From assembly GCA_023419995.1 (NCBI GenBank), contig JAEZXF010000181.1, positions 1 to 6,969 of the forward strand: 6,969 bases of DNA, written 5' to 3'. The notes beneath the pieces are model-generated. The model saw nothing but the letters and a program-made list of their open reading frames with translations. It did no database searches and was not told where the DNA came from. This DNA is from Pseudomonadota bacterium (GTDB lineage: Bacteria; Pseudomonadota; Alphaproteobacteria; Rhizobiales; Rhizobiaceae). Below are positions 1-6,078 of the stretch, piece by piece (the stretch's first letter is position 1; each line of letters opens with the position of its first letter). The position numbers and the translations under genes were made by a program.

Positions 1-1
1 C

Positions 2-709
2 TGGGGCGCGCCTCTCGGGGCCCCGGGGGGCCGGGGGCGGCCGCCGGCCGGCTACTGGCAGAAGATCCAGGCCGTGCTCGACAAGTACGACATCCTGCTC
101 GTCGCCGACGAGGTGGTGACGGGCTTCGGCCGGCTCGGCACGATGTTCGGCTCCGACCATTACGGGATGAAGCCCGACCTCATCACCATCGCCAAGGGCC
201 TGACCTCAGCCTATGCGCCGCTCTCCGGTGTCATCGTCGGCGAAAAGATGTGGAACGTGCTGGTCGAGGGGTCGGACAGGCTCGGCGCGATCGGCCATGG
301 CTGGCCCTATTCGGCGCATCCGATCTGCGCGGCGGCAGGCGTCGCCAATCTGGAGCTGATCGACAGGCTGGATCTGGTGAGGAACGCGGGCAAGACCGGC
401 GCCTACTTCCGCACGGCGCTCGCCGAGGCCGTCGCCGGCCACAGGCATGTCGGCGAGGTGCGCGGCGACGGCATGATGGCGGCCGTCGAGTTCGTCGAGG
501 ACAGGGACGACCGCGTGTTCTTCGAGGCCTCGCGCAAGATCGGGCCGCGGATCTCGGCCGCCCTGCTCGAACGCGGCGTCATCGGCCGCGCCATGCCGCA
601 GGGCGACATCCTCGGCTTCGCCCCGCCGCTGTGCCTGACCCGCGAGGAAGCAGACATCGTGGTGGAGAAGACCGCCGACGCGATCGCCAGCGTTCTCGAC
701 GCCCTGTGA
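2..709 (+). CDS. Class III (omega-type) PLP-dependent aminotransferase, C-terminal part
   Basis: This is the 3' portion of a class III aminotransferase gene; the start lies left of the window. About 235 residues are visible against a usual family length near 450. The fold-type I core is clear: the PLP-contacting DEVVTGFGR motif is at visible residues 36-44, the Schiff-base lysine is Lys65 in IAKGLTSAY, and HGWPYSAHP at 99-107 matches the family's YSGHP-type segment, followed by a small C-terminal domain. Such enzymes move an amino group from an amine or omega-amino acid to pyruvate or another keto acid in the cytoplasm; the substrate cannot be told from sequence. A GTG at 74 is an internal valine, not the start. 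The first ~16 codons (bases 2-49) match the family poorly and are almost pure G/C, so they may be sequencing or assembly error. An intrinsic terminator follows the stop, so it is probably not co-transcribed with ppk2. Confidence 0.9.
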   Translation, partial: WGAPLGAPGGRGRPPAGYWQKIQAVLDKYDILLVADEVVTGFGRLGTMFGSDHYGMKPDLITIAKGLTSAYAPLSGVIVGEKMWNVLVEGSDRLGAIGHGWPYSAHPICAAAGVANLELIDRLDLVRNAGKTGAYFRTALAEAVAGHRHVGEVRGDGMMAAVEFVEDRDDRVFFEASRKIGPRISAALLERGVIGRAMPQGDILGFAPPLCLTREEADIVVEKTADAIASVLDAL

Positions 710-737
710 TCCTTCTCCGCAGCGATGCGGATCGCGG

Positions 738-763
738 ACCGGGGGCGGCGACGCCCCCGGTTT
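738..763 (+). terminator. Intrinsic terminator after the aminotransferase gene
   Basis: The arm ACCGGGGGC (738-746) pairs perfectly with GCCCCCGGT (753-761) around the six-base loop GGCGAC, and TTT runs from 761 to 763. The hairpin starts 28 bases past the aminotransferase stop. The stem is long and GC-rich but the T-run is short, as is common in high-GC genomes. The rest of the 710-857 spacer shows no clear promoter, although one for ppk2 must lie there if this terminator is efficient. Confidence 0.65.
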
Positions 764-840
764 GCCGTTTCGGGCCCGCCCCGGTGGCTGGACCTGAGGT
801 TCGGCGGCCGATAGCATGGCCGTGCAACGGAAGGACGCCA

Positions 841-850
841 GGGGGAGGGA
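841..850 (+). promoter_or_regulatory. Ribosome binding site that sets the ppk2 start
   Basis: The purine run GGGGGAGGGA sits seven bases before the ATG at 858. It supports that start over the upstream in-frame ATG at 816, which has no comparable purine run at the right spacing. Confidence 0.6.
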
Positions 851-857
851 CGCCGGG

Positions 858-1754
858 ATGGGCAGTGAGAAGATGAAGTTTCCCGATCCGATCAAGCCGG
901 TTCGCCTGACCATAGACGGCAGGAAGCGGTCCTTCGACATCGACGATCCCGACCTGCCGGACTGGGTGACGCAGAACGAGCTTTCCGCCGGCGGCTACCC
1001 CTACGACAAGCGCATGAAGAGCAAGGACTACGAGCACCGGCTCGAGCTCTACCAGATGGAACTGGTCAAGCTGCAATACTGGCTGCAGAAGACCGGCGAG
1101 CGCGTGATGGTCCTGTTCGAGGGCCGGGACGCGGCCGGCAAGGGCGGCACCATCTTCGTCACGCGCCAATACATGAACCCGCGCACCGCCCGCAACGTGG
1201 CGCTGACCAAGCCGACCGAGACCGAGAGCGGGCAATGGTATTTCCAGCGTTACGTCTCGCATTTCCCGACGGCGGGCGAATTCGTGACCTTCGACCGCTC
1301 CTGGTACAACCGCGCCGGCGTCGAACCGGTGATGGGCTTCTGCACGCCGCAGCAGCACGAACTCTTCCTCGAGCAAGCGCCGCATTTCGAGAAAGGTCTC
1401 GTGGCGGACGGCATCCGGCTGTTCAAGTTCTGGCTGGCGATCGGCCAGGAAACGCAGCTGAAGCGCTTCCATGACAGGCGACACAGCCCGCTGAAAATGT
1501 GGAAGTTCTCGCCTATGGACGTGGCGGGCATCAGGAAATGGGACGACTACACCGAGGCGCGCGATGTGATGTTTGCACGCACGCACAGCGCGCACGCACC
1601 GTGGACGGTGGTGCTCGCCAACGACAAGCGCCGCGCGCGGCTGGCCGTCATCCGCCGCCTCCTGCTTTCGATCCCCTATGACGGCCGCGACATGGACGTC
1701 GTCGGCGAGGAAGACCCCAACGTTATCTCGGAGCCGACGGCGGCCATCCGCTGA
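858..1754 (+). CDS. ppk2: Polyphosphate kinase 2, class I (PPK2 family)
   Basis: PPK2 enzymes transfer phosphate between inorganic polyphosphate and nucleotides; class I members mainly phosphorylate nucleoside diphosphates to triphosphates. The 298-residue protein has the whole single-domain P-loop fold: an N-terminal helical section ending in [10 protein letters not shown], Walker [10 protein letters not shown] at 89-97, the MNPR and ALTKPTETE stretch around 106-123, Walker [13 protein letters not shown] at 145-156, and the basic lid [15 protein letters not shown] at 202-216. The length and sequence match the ~300-residue rhizobial enzymes such as that of Sinorhizobium meliloti (from memory). 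The start at 858 is chosen because GGGGGAGGGA (841-850) lies seven bases upstream; an ATG at 816 would add 14 unconserved residues, and one at 873 lacks as good a site. The role is likely NTP regeneration or phosphate storage balance under starvation. No partner gene is adjacent. Confidence 0.95.
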   Translation: MGSEKMKFPDPIKPVRLTIDGRKRSFDIDDPDLPDWVTQNELSAGGYPYDKRMKSKDYEHRLELYQMELVKLQYWLQKTGERVMVLFEGRDAAGKGGTIFVTRQYMNPRTARNVALTKPTETESGQWYFQRYVSHFPTAGEFVTFDRSWYNRAGVEPVMGFCTPQQHELFLEQAPHFEKGLVADGIRLFKFWLAIGQETQLKRFHDRRHSPLKMWKFSPMDVAGIRKWDDYTEARDVMFARTHSAHAPWTVVLANDKRRARLAVIRRLLLSIPYDGRDMDVVGEEDPNVISEPTAAIR

Positions 1755-1834
1755 CGGTCGCCCGCCACGAGTCGGGAGCCGATCCTGTGGCAGGGAGTCG
1801 CACAAGGCGACGACGCCCGAAAGCTGCAAAAATT

Positions 1835-1864
1835 TTGACATACTGATCCTGTTTCTGCTTTCGT
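1835..1864 (+). promoter_or_regulatory. Candidate promoter for the DUF1344 gene (-35 only clear)
   Basis: In the 170-base spacer after ppk2, a perfect TTGACA (1835-1840) lies in the only AT-rich patch, overlapping the small inverted repeat CAAAAATTTTG (1827-1837). At 16-18 bases downstream there is only CTTTCG-like sequence, which is a poor -10 element, although alphaproteobacterial -10 boxes are often weak. The position, about 60 bases upstream of the coding start, would fit. The rest of the spacer (1755-1826) holds only a five-base-pair hairpin (GTCGC/GCGAC, 1797-1811) with no T-run. Confidence 0.3.
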
Positions 1865-1924
1865 CACGCCCGGACGATCAAGCACGCCTCGCGGACAGCG
1901 GGGGCCAATGACAAGGGAATGCTC

Positions 1925-2191
1925 ATGCGCACCGTGACAGGGATGCTTTCCGCGCTTCTGATGGCCGCGAGCCTGGCGCTTTCCTCGGGTGCGGCGATGG
2001 CCGCCGACGACGAAGGCAAGATCAAGCGCGTGGATCGCGAGGCGCTGACGATCACGCTCGACAACGGCAACACCTACAAGCTTTCCGGCGAGTTCGACGT
2101 CGAGGCGCTCGAGGAAGGCGTCGAGGTGGTGCTGGCCTACGACACGGTCGGCGGCGAGAAGCTCGTCACCGACCTCGTCATCTACGAGTAG
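1925..2191 (+). CDS. Small secreted DUF1344-family protein
   Basis: This encodes an 88-residue protein with a Sec signal peptide: basic start (MR), hydrophobic core to about residue 22, and a likely signal peptidase I site after AMA (24-26). That leaves an acidic mature protein of about 62 residues in the periplasm. The mature part, with GKIKRVDREALTITLDNG then a Y/L/F-rich second half, resembles the DUF1344 family of small rhizobial proteins; the alternating pattern suggests a short beta-barrel. The function of the family is unknown to me. The start at 1925 is chosen because AAGGGA (1913-1918) is six bases upstream; the ATG at 1919, two codons earlier, abuts that site. It has no cysteine, so it is not a lipoprotein. 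It converges with the histidine phosphatase gene, with 22 bases between the two stops. Confidence 0.8.
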   Translation: MRTVTGMLSALLMAASLALSSGAAMAADDEGKIKRVDREALTITLDNGNTYKLSGEFDVEALEEGVEVVLAYDTVGGEKLVTDLVIYE

Positions 2192-2213
2192 GCCCTGCGC
2201 CCGCCCGTCGTCC

Positions 2214-2804
2214 TCAGACCCATTCCAGCACACGCCCGGAAAACCGCAGGACCCGGTCCTGCGGAATGGACAGCACCGCGGCCTCGTTCGGCTCCAGCGT
2301 GCCGGTCAGCATGAACACGGCGCGCATCACGCCGCCATGGGTGACGCAGACCGCGTCGCCGTTCGCGCCGTCGAGCCACGGCCTCACCCGCTCGGCGAGT
2401 TGGGCGTAGCTTTCAGCCCCTTCGCCCGGCGGCACGAAAGTCCACTTGTCGGCCTGGCGCCTGGCGAAGCAGCCGGGGTCGACCGCCTCCAGCTCGGCGA
2501 AGGTGCGACCCTGCCAGTCGCCGAAGTTCACCTCCACCAGCCGCGGATCGGTCCGGTAGCCGGACGGCGACAGCCCCATCGCGGCGCGCAGCCGCTCCAT
2601 CGTCTCGCGCGTCCGCAGCATGGGGCTGGAGACGAAGTCGAACGCCGCCGGGTCGGGGATCAGCCTCGCCAGCGTGCGGCCGTTGGCGCTCGCCTGCGCG
2701 CGGCCGGTATCGTTGAGGTCGGTGTCCGCCTGTCCCTGAAGGCGCGCCTCGGCGTTCCAGTCGGTCTCGCCGTGGCGCACGAAGTAGACGGTCGGCCCGC
2801 TCAT
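2214..2804 (-). CDS. Histidine phosphatase family protein (phosphoglycerate mutase-like)
   Basis: This 196-residue cytoplasmic protein belongs to the histidine phosphatase (RHG) superfamily. The phosphate-accepting His11 lies in VRHGETDWN near the N-terminus; the phosphate pocket also shows Arg10 and Arg64 (SSPMLRTRET), the likely proton donor Glu91 in VEVNFGDWQG, and the second His156 in VTHGGVMR. The family includes cofactor-dependent phosphoglycerate mutases and many broad or specialised phosphatases; at under 200 residues it is more like the phosphatase group, and the substrate cannot be read from sequence. Ten bases separate it from the fabI stop, so it is almost certainly the last gene of the fabI transcript. 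GAGGA directly abuts the ATG, with no usual spacer, which hints at translation coupled to fabI. A terminator-like hairpin lies inside its last codons. Confidence 0.9.
   Translation of the reverse strand: MSGPTVYFVRHGETDWNAEARLQGQADTDLNDTGRAQASANGRTLARLIPDPAAFDFVSSPMLRTRETMERLRAAMGLSPSGYRTDPRLVEVNFGDWQGRTFAELEAVDPGCFARRQADKWTFVPPGEGAESYAQLAERVRPWLDGANGDAVCVTHGGVMRAVFMLTGTLEPNEAAVLSIPQDRVLRFSGRVLEWV
2240..2264 (-). terminator. Terminator-like hairpin inside the histidine phosphatase 3' end
   Basis: On the minus strand CCGCAGGAC pairs perfectly with GTCCTGCGG around a three-base loop (CGG), and TTTT follows at once (2243-2240). This has the full form of an intrinsic terminator, but it lies within the coding sequence, with 23 bases between the T-run and the TGA. 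On the plus strand the same hairpin falls 52 bases after the DUF1344 stop but has no T-run. It may instead be a chance palindrome in the codons for PQDRVLRF. Confidence 0.4.
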
Positions 2805-2809
2805 TCCTC
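2805..2809 (-). promoter_or_regulatory. Abutting Shine-Dalgarno for the histidine phosphatase gene
   Basis: On the minus strand GAGGA immediately precedes the ATG, with zero spacing; another AAGGA lies 16 bases upstream within the end of fabI. Neither has the usual 5-9 base gap, yet the start is fixed by the conserved VRHGE motif only eight residues downstream. Re-initiation by ribosomes finishing fabI is a likely mechanism (inference). Confidence 0.35.
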
Positions 2810-2814
2810 GCCAG

Positions 2815-3633
2815 TCATTCCTTGACGGTGGTGATGTCCGGCGCGTCGACGGCCTTCATGCCGACGACGTGGTAGCCGGCATCGACGTGGTGCACCTCGC
2901 CGGTGACGCCGCGCGACAGGTCGGAAAGGAGGTAGAGGCCCGAGCCGCCGACCTCCTCGATGGAGACCGTCTTCTTCAAGGGCGCGTTGTATTCGTTCCA
3001 CTTGAGGATGTAGCGGAAATCGCCGATGCCGGAGGCGGCGAGCGTCTTGATCGGGCCGGCCGAGATGGCGTTGACGCGGATGCCCTTGCCCCCCAGATCG
3101 ACGGCGAGATAGCGCACGCTCGCCTCAAGCGCCGCCTTGGCCACGCCCATGACGTTGTAGTGCGGCATCACCTTCTCGGCGCCGTAATAGGTCAGCGTCA
3201 GCAGCGAGGCGTTGTCGGCGAGCATCGCCTCGGCACGCCTGGCGACCGCGGTGAAGGAGTAGACGGAGATGTCCATCGTGCGCAGGAAATTGTCGCGCGT
3301 GGTGTCGACATAGCGACCGTCGAGCTCGTCCTTGGCGGAGAAGGCGATGGCATGGACGAGGAAGTCGAGCTTGCCCCACTTCTTCTCCAGCCCCTCGAAC
3401 ACCGCGTCGACGCTTGCCATGTCGGTGACGTCGCAGTCGCCGGCGATGTGGGCGCCGAGCTCGGCGGCCAGCGGCTCGACGCGCTTGCGGAAGGCGTCGC
3501 CCTGATAGGTCAGCGCAAGCTCCGCGCCCTGATCCGCGCACGCTTTCGCAATGCCCCAGGCAATGGACCTGTTGTTGGCCACGCCCATGATGAGCCCGCG
3601 CTTGCCTGCCAGAAGACCGTTTCCTGCCGCCAT
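2815..3633 (-). CDS. fabI: Enoyl-[acyl-carrier-protein] reductase (NADH)
   Basis: FabI reduces trans-2-enoyl-ACP to acyl-ACP in the last step of each fatty-acid elongation round. The 272-residue protein shows the short-chain dehydrogenase fold with FabI features: the nucleotide-binding loop GVANNRSIAWG (17-27) in place of the classical SDR glycine motif, CDVTD (67-71), the VHAIAFSAKDELDGRYV segment (93-109), and the active-site set Tyr149, Tyr159, Lys166, spaced exactly as Tyr146/Tyr156/Lys163 in E. coli. NAISAGPIKTLAASGI near residue 200 covers the substrate loop. The start at 3633 follows GGAGA by eight bases; an in-frame upstream start at 3696 would add 21 residues not expected in the family. 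The gene sits 74 bases after the J-protein gene and ten before the phosphatase gene. Ala97 occupies the place of E. coli Gly93, a known triclosan/diazaborine resistance site. Confidence 0.96.
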   Translation of the reverse strand: MAAGNGLLAGKRGLIMGVANNRSIAWGIAKACADQGAELALTYQGDAFRKRVEPLAAELGAHIAGDCDVTDMASVDAVFEGLEKKWGKLDFLVHAIAFSAKDELDGRYVDTTRDNFLRTMDISVYSFTAVARRAEAMLADNASLLTLTYYGAEKVMPHYNVMGVAKAALEASVRYLAVDLGGKGIRVNAISAGPIKTLAASGIGDFRYILKWNEYNAPLKKTVSIEEVGGSGLYLLSDLSRGVTGEVHHVDAGYHVVGMKAVDAPDITTVKE

Positions 3634-3677
3634 GTGACGATTCTCCGCATCATCCCCGCATGGCAGCCGTATCGCAC

Positions 3678-3692
3678 AGCCGGTTTCCGGCT
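3678..3692. other. Small hairpin in the J-protein/fabI spacer
   Basis: AGCCGG (3678-3683) pairs with CCGGCT (3687-3692) around TTT. It lies in the 74-base gap between the J-protein stop and the fabI start. There is no T-run after it on the minus strand, so it is not a convincing terminator; it could affect mRNA processing or be incidental. Confidence 0.25.
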
Positions 3693-3707
3693 TCAAGGCG
3701 GCAGGCG

Positions 3708-4670
3708 TCAGGCGCGGGCCGGGCGTTCCTTGCGCATCAGCGCCTCGAGCTCGGCGTCGCCGCCTTCCGGCAGCATCAGGCGGACATGGGCGTAGAGGTC
3801 GCCGTGGCCGCCAGACTTCAGCGGCAGGCCCTTGCCCTTGAGCCTGAGCTTGCGGTCCGAGCTCGACCAGGCGGGAACGGCGACGGCAAGCCGGCCGTAG
3901 GGCGTCTCGACCGGCACCTTCGCGCCGAGCACCGCATCGGCGAGCGGCACGGGCACGTCGACATGCAGGTCGCGCCCCTCGACCCGATAGAGCGGATGCG
4001 ACCGGAAGCGGACCTTGACCAGCGCGTCGCCCGGCTGGCCGCCGAGCGGCGAAGGCTGGCCCTGCCCCTTGAGGCGGATGGTCTGGCCGTCCTCGACGAA
4101 GGCGGGAAGCTTGATGCCGACCTTGCGGCCGTCCGGAAACAGCGCCGCCACCTTCTCGGCCCGCGCCGCCTCCTCGATGGTGACGTCGAGCATGACGTTG
4201 AGGTCGCTGCCGGACATGCCGGCCGCCTGCGCCCGCGCGCCCGCGCCGCCTGCAGCGCCGGGGCCGCGCCGGAACGACTGGCCGAACAGCTCGCTGAAGA
4301 TGTCGCCCGCGTCGAAGGCCTCGCCGCCCGGCCCACCGGAACGAAACTCGAAATGGGTAGCGCCCGGCCCGGCCCGGCCGCCGGCGCGCCGGAACGCGGC
4401 AAACGGATCGCCGCCGCCGGCGCCGCCCTCGAAGCCGGCGAATCGCGGCTTGCCGGCGGCATCGATCTCCCCGCGGTCGAACTGGCCGCGCTTCTGCTCG
4501 TCGCCGACCACCTCGTAGGCCTGGTTGATCTCGGCGAAGCGGTCCTTCGCCTTGGGATCGTCCGGATTCTGGTCCGGGTGGTACTTCTTGGCGAGCTTGC
4601 GGAACGCGGACTTGATGTCCTTCGCCGAAGCGTTCTTCGCTACGCCCAAGACGTCATAGGGATCGCGCAT
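3708..4670 (-). CDS. J-domain co-chaperone without zinc finger (DnaJ/CbpA-like)
   Basis: This 320-residue cytoplasmic protein is a class II (type B) Hsp40. Residues 1-70 form the J domain, with the HPD signature at 31-33 that stimulates the DnaK ATPase, and ending in [21 protein letters not shown]. Residues 72-150 form a Gly/Phe/Ala-rich linker ([24 protein letters not shown]). From about 153 the two beta-barrel client-binding domains follow ([17 protein letters not shown], then the GDALVKV and [17 protein letters not shown] blocks). No CXXCXGXG repeats are present, so this is a CbpA-like protein rather than canonical DnaJ, and it lacks a dnaK neighbour. The short C-terminus suggests a reduced dimerisation region. 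AGGACAG just before the ATG gives a close-set ribosome site. It probably shares a transcript with fabI. Confidence 0.93.
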   Translation of the reverse strand: MRDPYDVLGVAKNASAKDIKSAFRKLAKKYHPDQNPDDPKAKDRFAEINQAYEVVGDEQKRGQFDRGEIDAAGKPRFAGFEGGAGGGDPFAAFRRAGGRAGPGATHFEFRSGGPGGEAFDAGDIFSELFGQSFRRGPGAAGGAGARAQAAGMSGSDLNVMLDVTIEEAARAEKVAALFPDGRKVGIKLPAFVEDGQTIRLKGQGQPSPLGGQPGDALVKVRFRSHPLYRVEGRDLHVDVPVPLADAVLGAKVPVETPYGRLAVAVPAWSSSDRKLRLKGKGLPLKSGGHGDLYAHVRLMLPEGGDAELEALMRKERPARA

Positions 4671-4709
4671 CTGTCCTGCCTGCCGGAAAAGGATTCTGGT
4701 GTCGACGCT

Positions 4710-4738
4710 AATATGCGTTCGCCTAGGAAGAAATTCCA
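4710..4738 (-). promoter_or_regulatory. Possible promoter upstream of the J-protein gene
   Basis: In the 79-base spacer between the lipoprotein and J-protein genes there is an AT-richer patch. On the minus strand TGGAAT (4738-4733) and CATATT (4715-4710) are 17 bases apart, matching three of six and four of six bases of the sigma-70 consensus. That is weak support; read-through from the lipoprotein gene is just as possible. No heat-shock (sigma-32 or CIRCE) element is evident. Confidence 0.25.
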
Positions 4739-4749
4739 GTATCGCCGGG

Positions 4750-5202
4750 CTATTCGACGCGGTTGAAGCCGGTCATCAGCCAGATTTTCGCCGGGCCGAG
4801 GCAGGTCTCGCCGCGATACATGTGCACGCCCTCGAAGCTCTCGCGCGAGGCGGTGAAGCGGCGGCACAGCCGGTTGCCGTCCTGCCGCTCGCTGATCTGG
4901 CTGATCGCGCCGCGCGAGCCGGTGCTGGCATTGGCCCAGCCGAGCCCGCTGTCGCCGACCTCGTCGACGATGGCCGAGGTGACGGCGTTGCGGATCGTCT
5001 CCTCGTCGGACATCGCCACGGGGTCGGGCGGAGGAGGAGGCTTGCGCGAGATCGCGCCGGTCAGCACCGAACGGTCGGGAATGGCGTCCTCGATCGAGAA
5101 GCCTCCGGCGCCGCAACCGGCGAGCGCCAGAGCGGACGCAAGGCTGAGCCATACGAAAACCACCCTGCCCCAGCCGGCAAAAGCTTGCGCCCGACGCGCC
5201 AA
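4750..5202 (-). CDS. Outer-membrane lipoprotein, RT0821/Lpp0805 (17-kDa surface antigen-like) family
   Basis: From the chosen TTG start this is 150 residues: a basic start (ARR), a hydrophobic stretch [17 protein letters not shown] and a lipobox LAGC with the acylated Cys at 30. After it come a short linker with a proline run (KPPPPPDP) and a C-terminal domain with [18 protein letters not shown] and [11 protein letters not shown], which resembles the RT0821/Lpp0805 surface antigen (17kDa_Anti_2) family; two cysteines there could form a disulfide. The function is unknown, presumably envelope structure. The start is uncertain: TTG at 5202 has GGAGAT six bases upstream and gives a normal signal-peptide length, whereas ATG at 5226 or 5244 has no ribosome site, adds codons of atypical third-base use, and the latter would overlap the divergent pdxH start. 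It lies 79 bases upstream of the J-protein gene. Confidence 0.8.
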   Translation of the reverse strand: MARRAQAFAGWGRVVFVWLSLASALALAGCGAGGFSIEDAIPDRSVLTGAISRKPPPPPDPVAMSDEETIRNAVTSAIVDEVGDSGLGWANASTGSRGAISQISERQDGNRLCRRFTASRESFEGVHMYRGETCLGPAKIWLMTGFNRVE

Positions 5203-5208
5203 TCGGCA

Positions 5209-5214
5209 ATCTCC
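5209..5214 (-). promoter_or_regulatory. Ribosome binding site supporting the TTG start of the lipoprotein gene
   Basis: GGAGAT on the minus strand lies six bases before TTG at 5202. If this start is right, the lipoprotein and pdxH starts are only about 40 bases apart, so each promoter would have to reach into the other gene; I see no clear -35/-10 pair for either. Confidence 0.4.
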
Positions 5215-5245
5215 GGTCGATACCATAGCATGCAAGGGTGCCATG

Positions 5246-5860
5246 ATGACCGATACAGGGTTAACGGAGAGTGACTTCACCGAGAGCGCGGAGCCTTATG
5301 CCCTGTTCGCGCGCTGGCTGGCGGACGCGACCGCGTCGGAGCTCAACGACCCGAACGCGCTGGCGCTGGCGACGGTCGACGCCGGCGGCATGCCCAACGT
5401 GCGCATGGTGCTGCTGAAGGATTTCGACGAGCACGGCTTCGTCTTCTACACCAACTACGAGAGCGCCAAGGGCCGCGAGGTGCTGGGCGCGATGAAGGCG
5501 GCGATGTGCTTCCACTGGAAGAGCCTGCGCCGGCAGGTCAGGGTGCGCGGCCCGGTCGAGACGGTGAGCGACGCCGAGGCCGATGCCTACTACGCCTCGC
5601 GCCCGCGCGGCAGCCGCATCGGCGCCTGGGCCTCGAAGCAGTCGCGCCCGCTCGAGGGCCGCTTCGCGCTGGAGAAGGCGGTGGCCGAGTACACCGCCCG
5701 CTACGCCATCGGCGAGATCCCCCGCCCGCCCTACTGGTCCGGCTTCCGCATCCGGCCGGTCTCGATCGAGTTCTGGCACGACCGCCCCTTCCGCCTGCAC
5801 GACCGGGTGATGTTCGAGGCCGATGGCGACAACTGGAAGAAGACGCGGCTCTATCCGTGA
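5246..5860 (+). CDS. pdxH: Pyridoxamine/pyridoxine 5'-phosphate oxidase
   Basis: PdxH oxidises pyridoxamine or pyridoxine 5'-phosphate to pyridoxal 5'-phosphate using FMN and oxygen, the last step of PLP synthesis and salvage. The 204-residue protein has the family blocks in order: NALALATVD, the FMN-phosphate contacts RMVLLK (53-58), [11 protein letters not shown] (68-78), [30 protein letters not shown], the C-terminal signature [11 protein letters not shown] with WSGFR at 164-168, RLH at 183-185, and the usual ending WKKTRLYP. Active enzymes are homodimers in the cytoplasm. Tandem ATGs occur at 5243 and 5246; AAGGG (5234-5238) is seven bases from the second, so 5246 is preferred, with 5243 nearly as likely. 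It is divergent from the lipoprotein gene and stands alone on its strand. Confidence 0.96.
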   Translation: MTDTGLTESDFTESAEPYALFARWLADATASELNDPNALALATVDAGGMPNVRMVLLKDFDEHGFVFYTNYESAKGREVLGAMKAAMCFHWKSLRRQVRVRGPVETVSDAEADAYYASRPRGSRIGAWASKQSRPLEGRFALEKAVAEYTARYAIGEIPRPPYWSGFRIRPVSIEFWHDRPFRLHDRVMFEADGDNWKKTRLYP

Positions 5861-5870
5861 GGCATCGCGC

Positions 5871-5994
5871 CGCCCCTCCCTGCCTGCCGGCATCCTCTCC
5901 CCGTGAACGGGGAGAGGAGAGATGGCCGCAACGCTGCCGCCTCCACTTCTCCCCGGTCACGGGAAGAAGGTGCCCGAAGGGCGGATGAGGGGCG
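5871..5994. repeat. Palindromic intergenic repeat (RIME-like mosaic element)
   Basis: The spacer after pdxH is dominated by two hairpins. The first pairs TCCTCTCCCCG (5893-5903) with CGGGGAGAGGA (5908-5918) around TGAA, eleven perfect pairs. The second pairs CTTCTCCCCG (5946-5955) with CGGGAAGAAG (5960-5969) around GTCA with one mismatch, then runs into GCCCGAAGGGC (5972-5982) and GGATGAGGGGCG (5983-5994). The outer ends, CGCCCCTCCC on the left and GATGAGGGGCG on the right, are roughly inverted copies, so the whole forms an imperfect palindrome. From memory, the GAAGGTG..CGAAGGGC..GGATGAGGGG string is typical of repeats scattered between genes in rhizobia (RIME-like). It starts 10 bases after the pdxH stop and may act as a transcript 3' end, though no T-run follows either stem. 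Confidence 0.65.
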
Positions 5995-6078
5995 CCGCCA
6001 CCGGCCAACCACGTGCCTTCCCCATCGATAGAATATCCGTACATTGACGGCGTTCTTCGACCGTGGAGCCAGAAGACC

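Noticed and set aside
1575..1599. GCAC tandem units within ppk2, possible phase-variable repeat
   Set aside because: There are only three adjacent units plus an interrupted partial copy, encoding ordinary residues in a conserved part of the protein; too short to suggest slippage control.
579..1841. 420-codon open frame on the minus strand opposite ppk2
   Set aside because: It lies antisense to the clearly recognised PPK2 gene, its product is arginine/alanine/leucine-rich with no family motif, and long antisense frames are expected at this GC content.
3634..3696. Upstream start of fabI adding 21 residues
   Set aside because: The extra residues do not fit FabI proteins and the ATG at 3633 has GGAGA eight bases upstream.
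2869..3795. 308-codon open frame on the plus strand opposite fabI
   Set aside because: It is a shadow of fabI codons; the composition is biased and no motif is visible.
3660..4766. 368-codon open frame on the plus strand opposite the J-protein gene
   Set aside because: It mirrors the J-domain gene codon structure, has no recognisable domain, and would overlap a confidently assigned gene completely.
4763..5245. Long N-terminal extension of pdxH (365-residue reading)
   Set aside because: The added 161 residues are antisense to the lipoprotein gene and the family is about 200-220 residues; AAGGG before the ATGATG at 5243-5248 marks the true start.
5261..5893. 210-codon open frame on the minus strand opposite pdxH
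   Set aside because: It is fully antisense to pdxH, rich in R, A, G and V, and has no domain.
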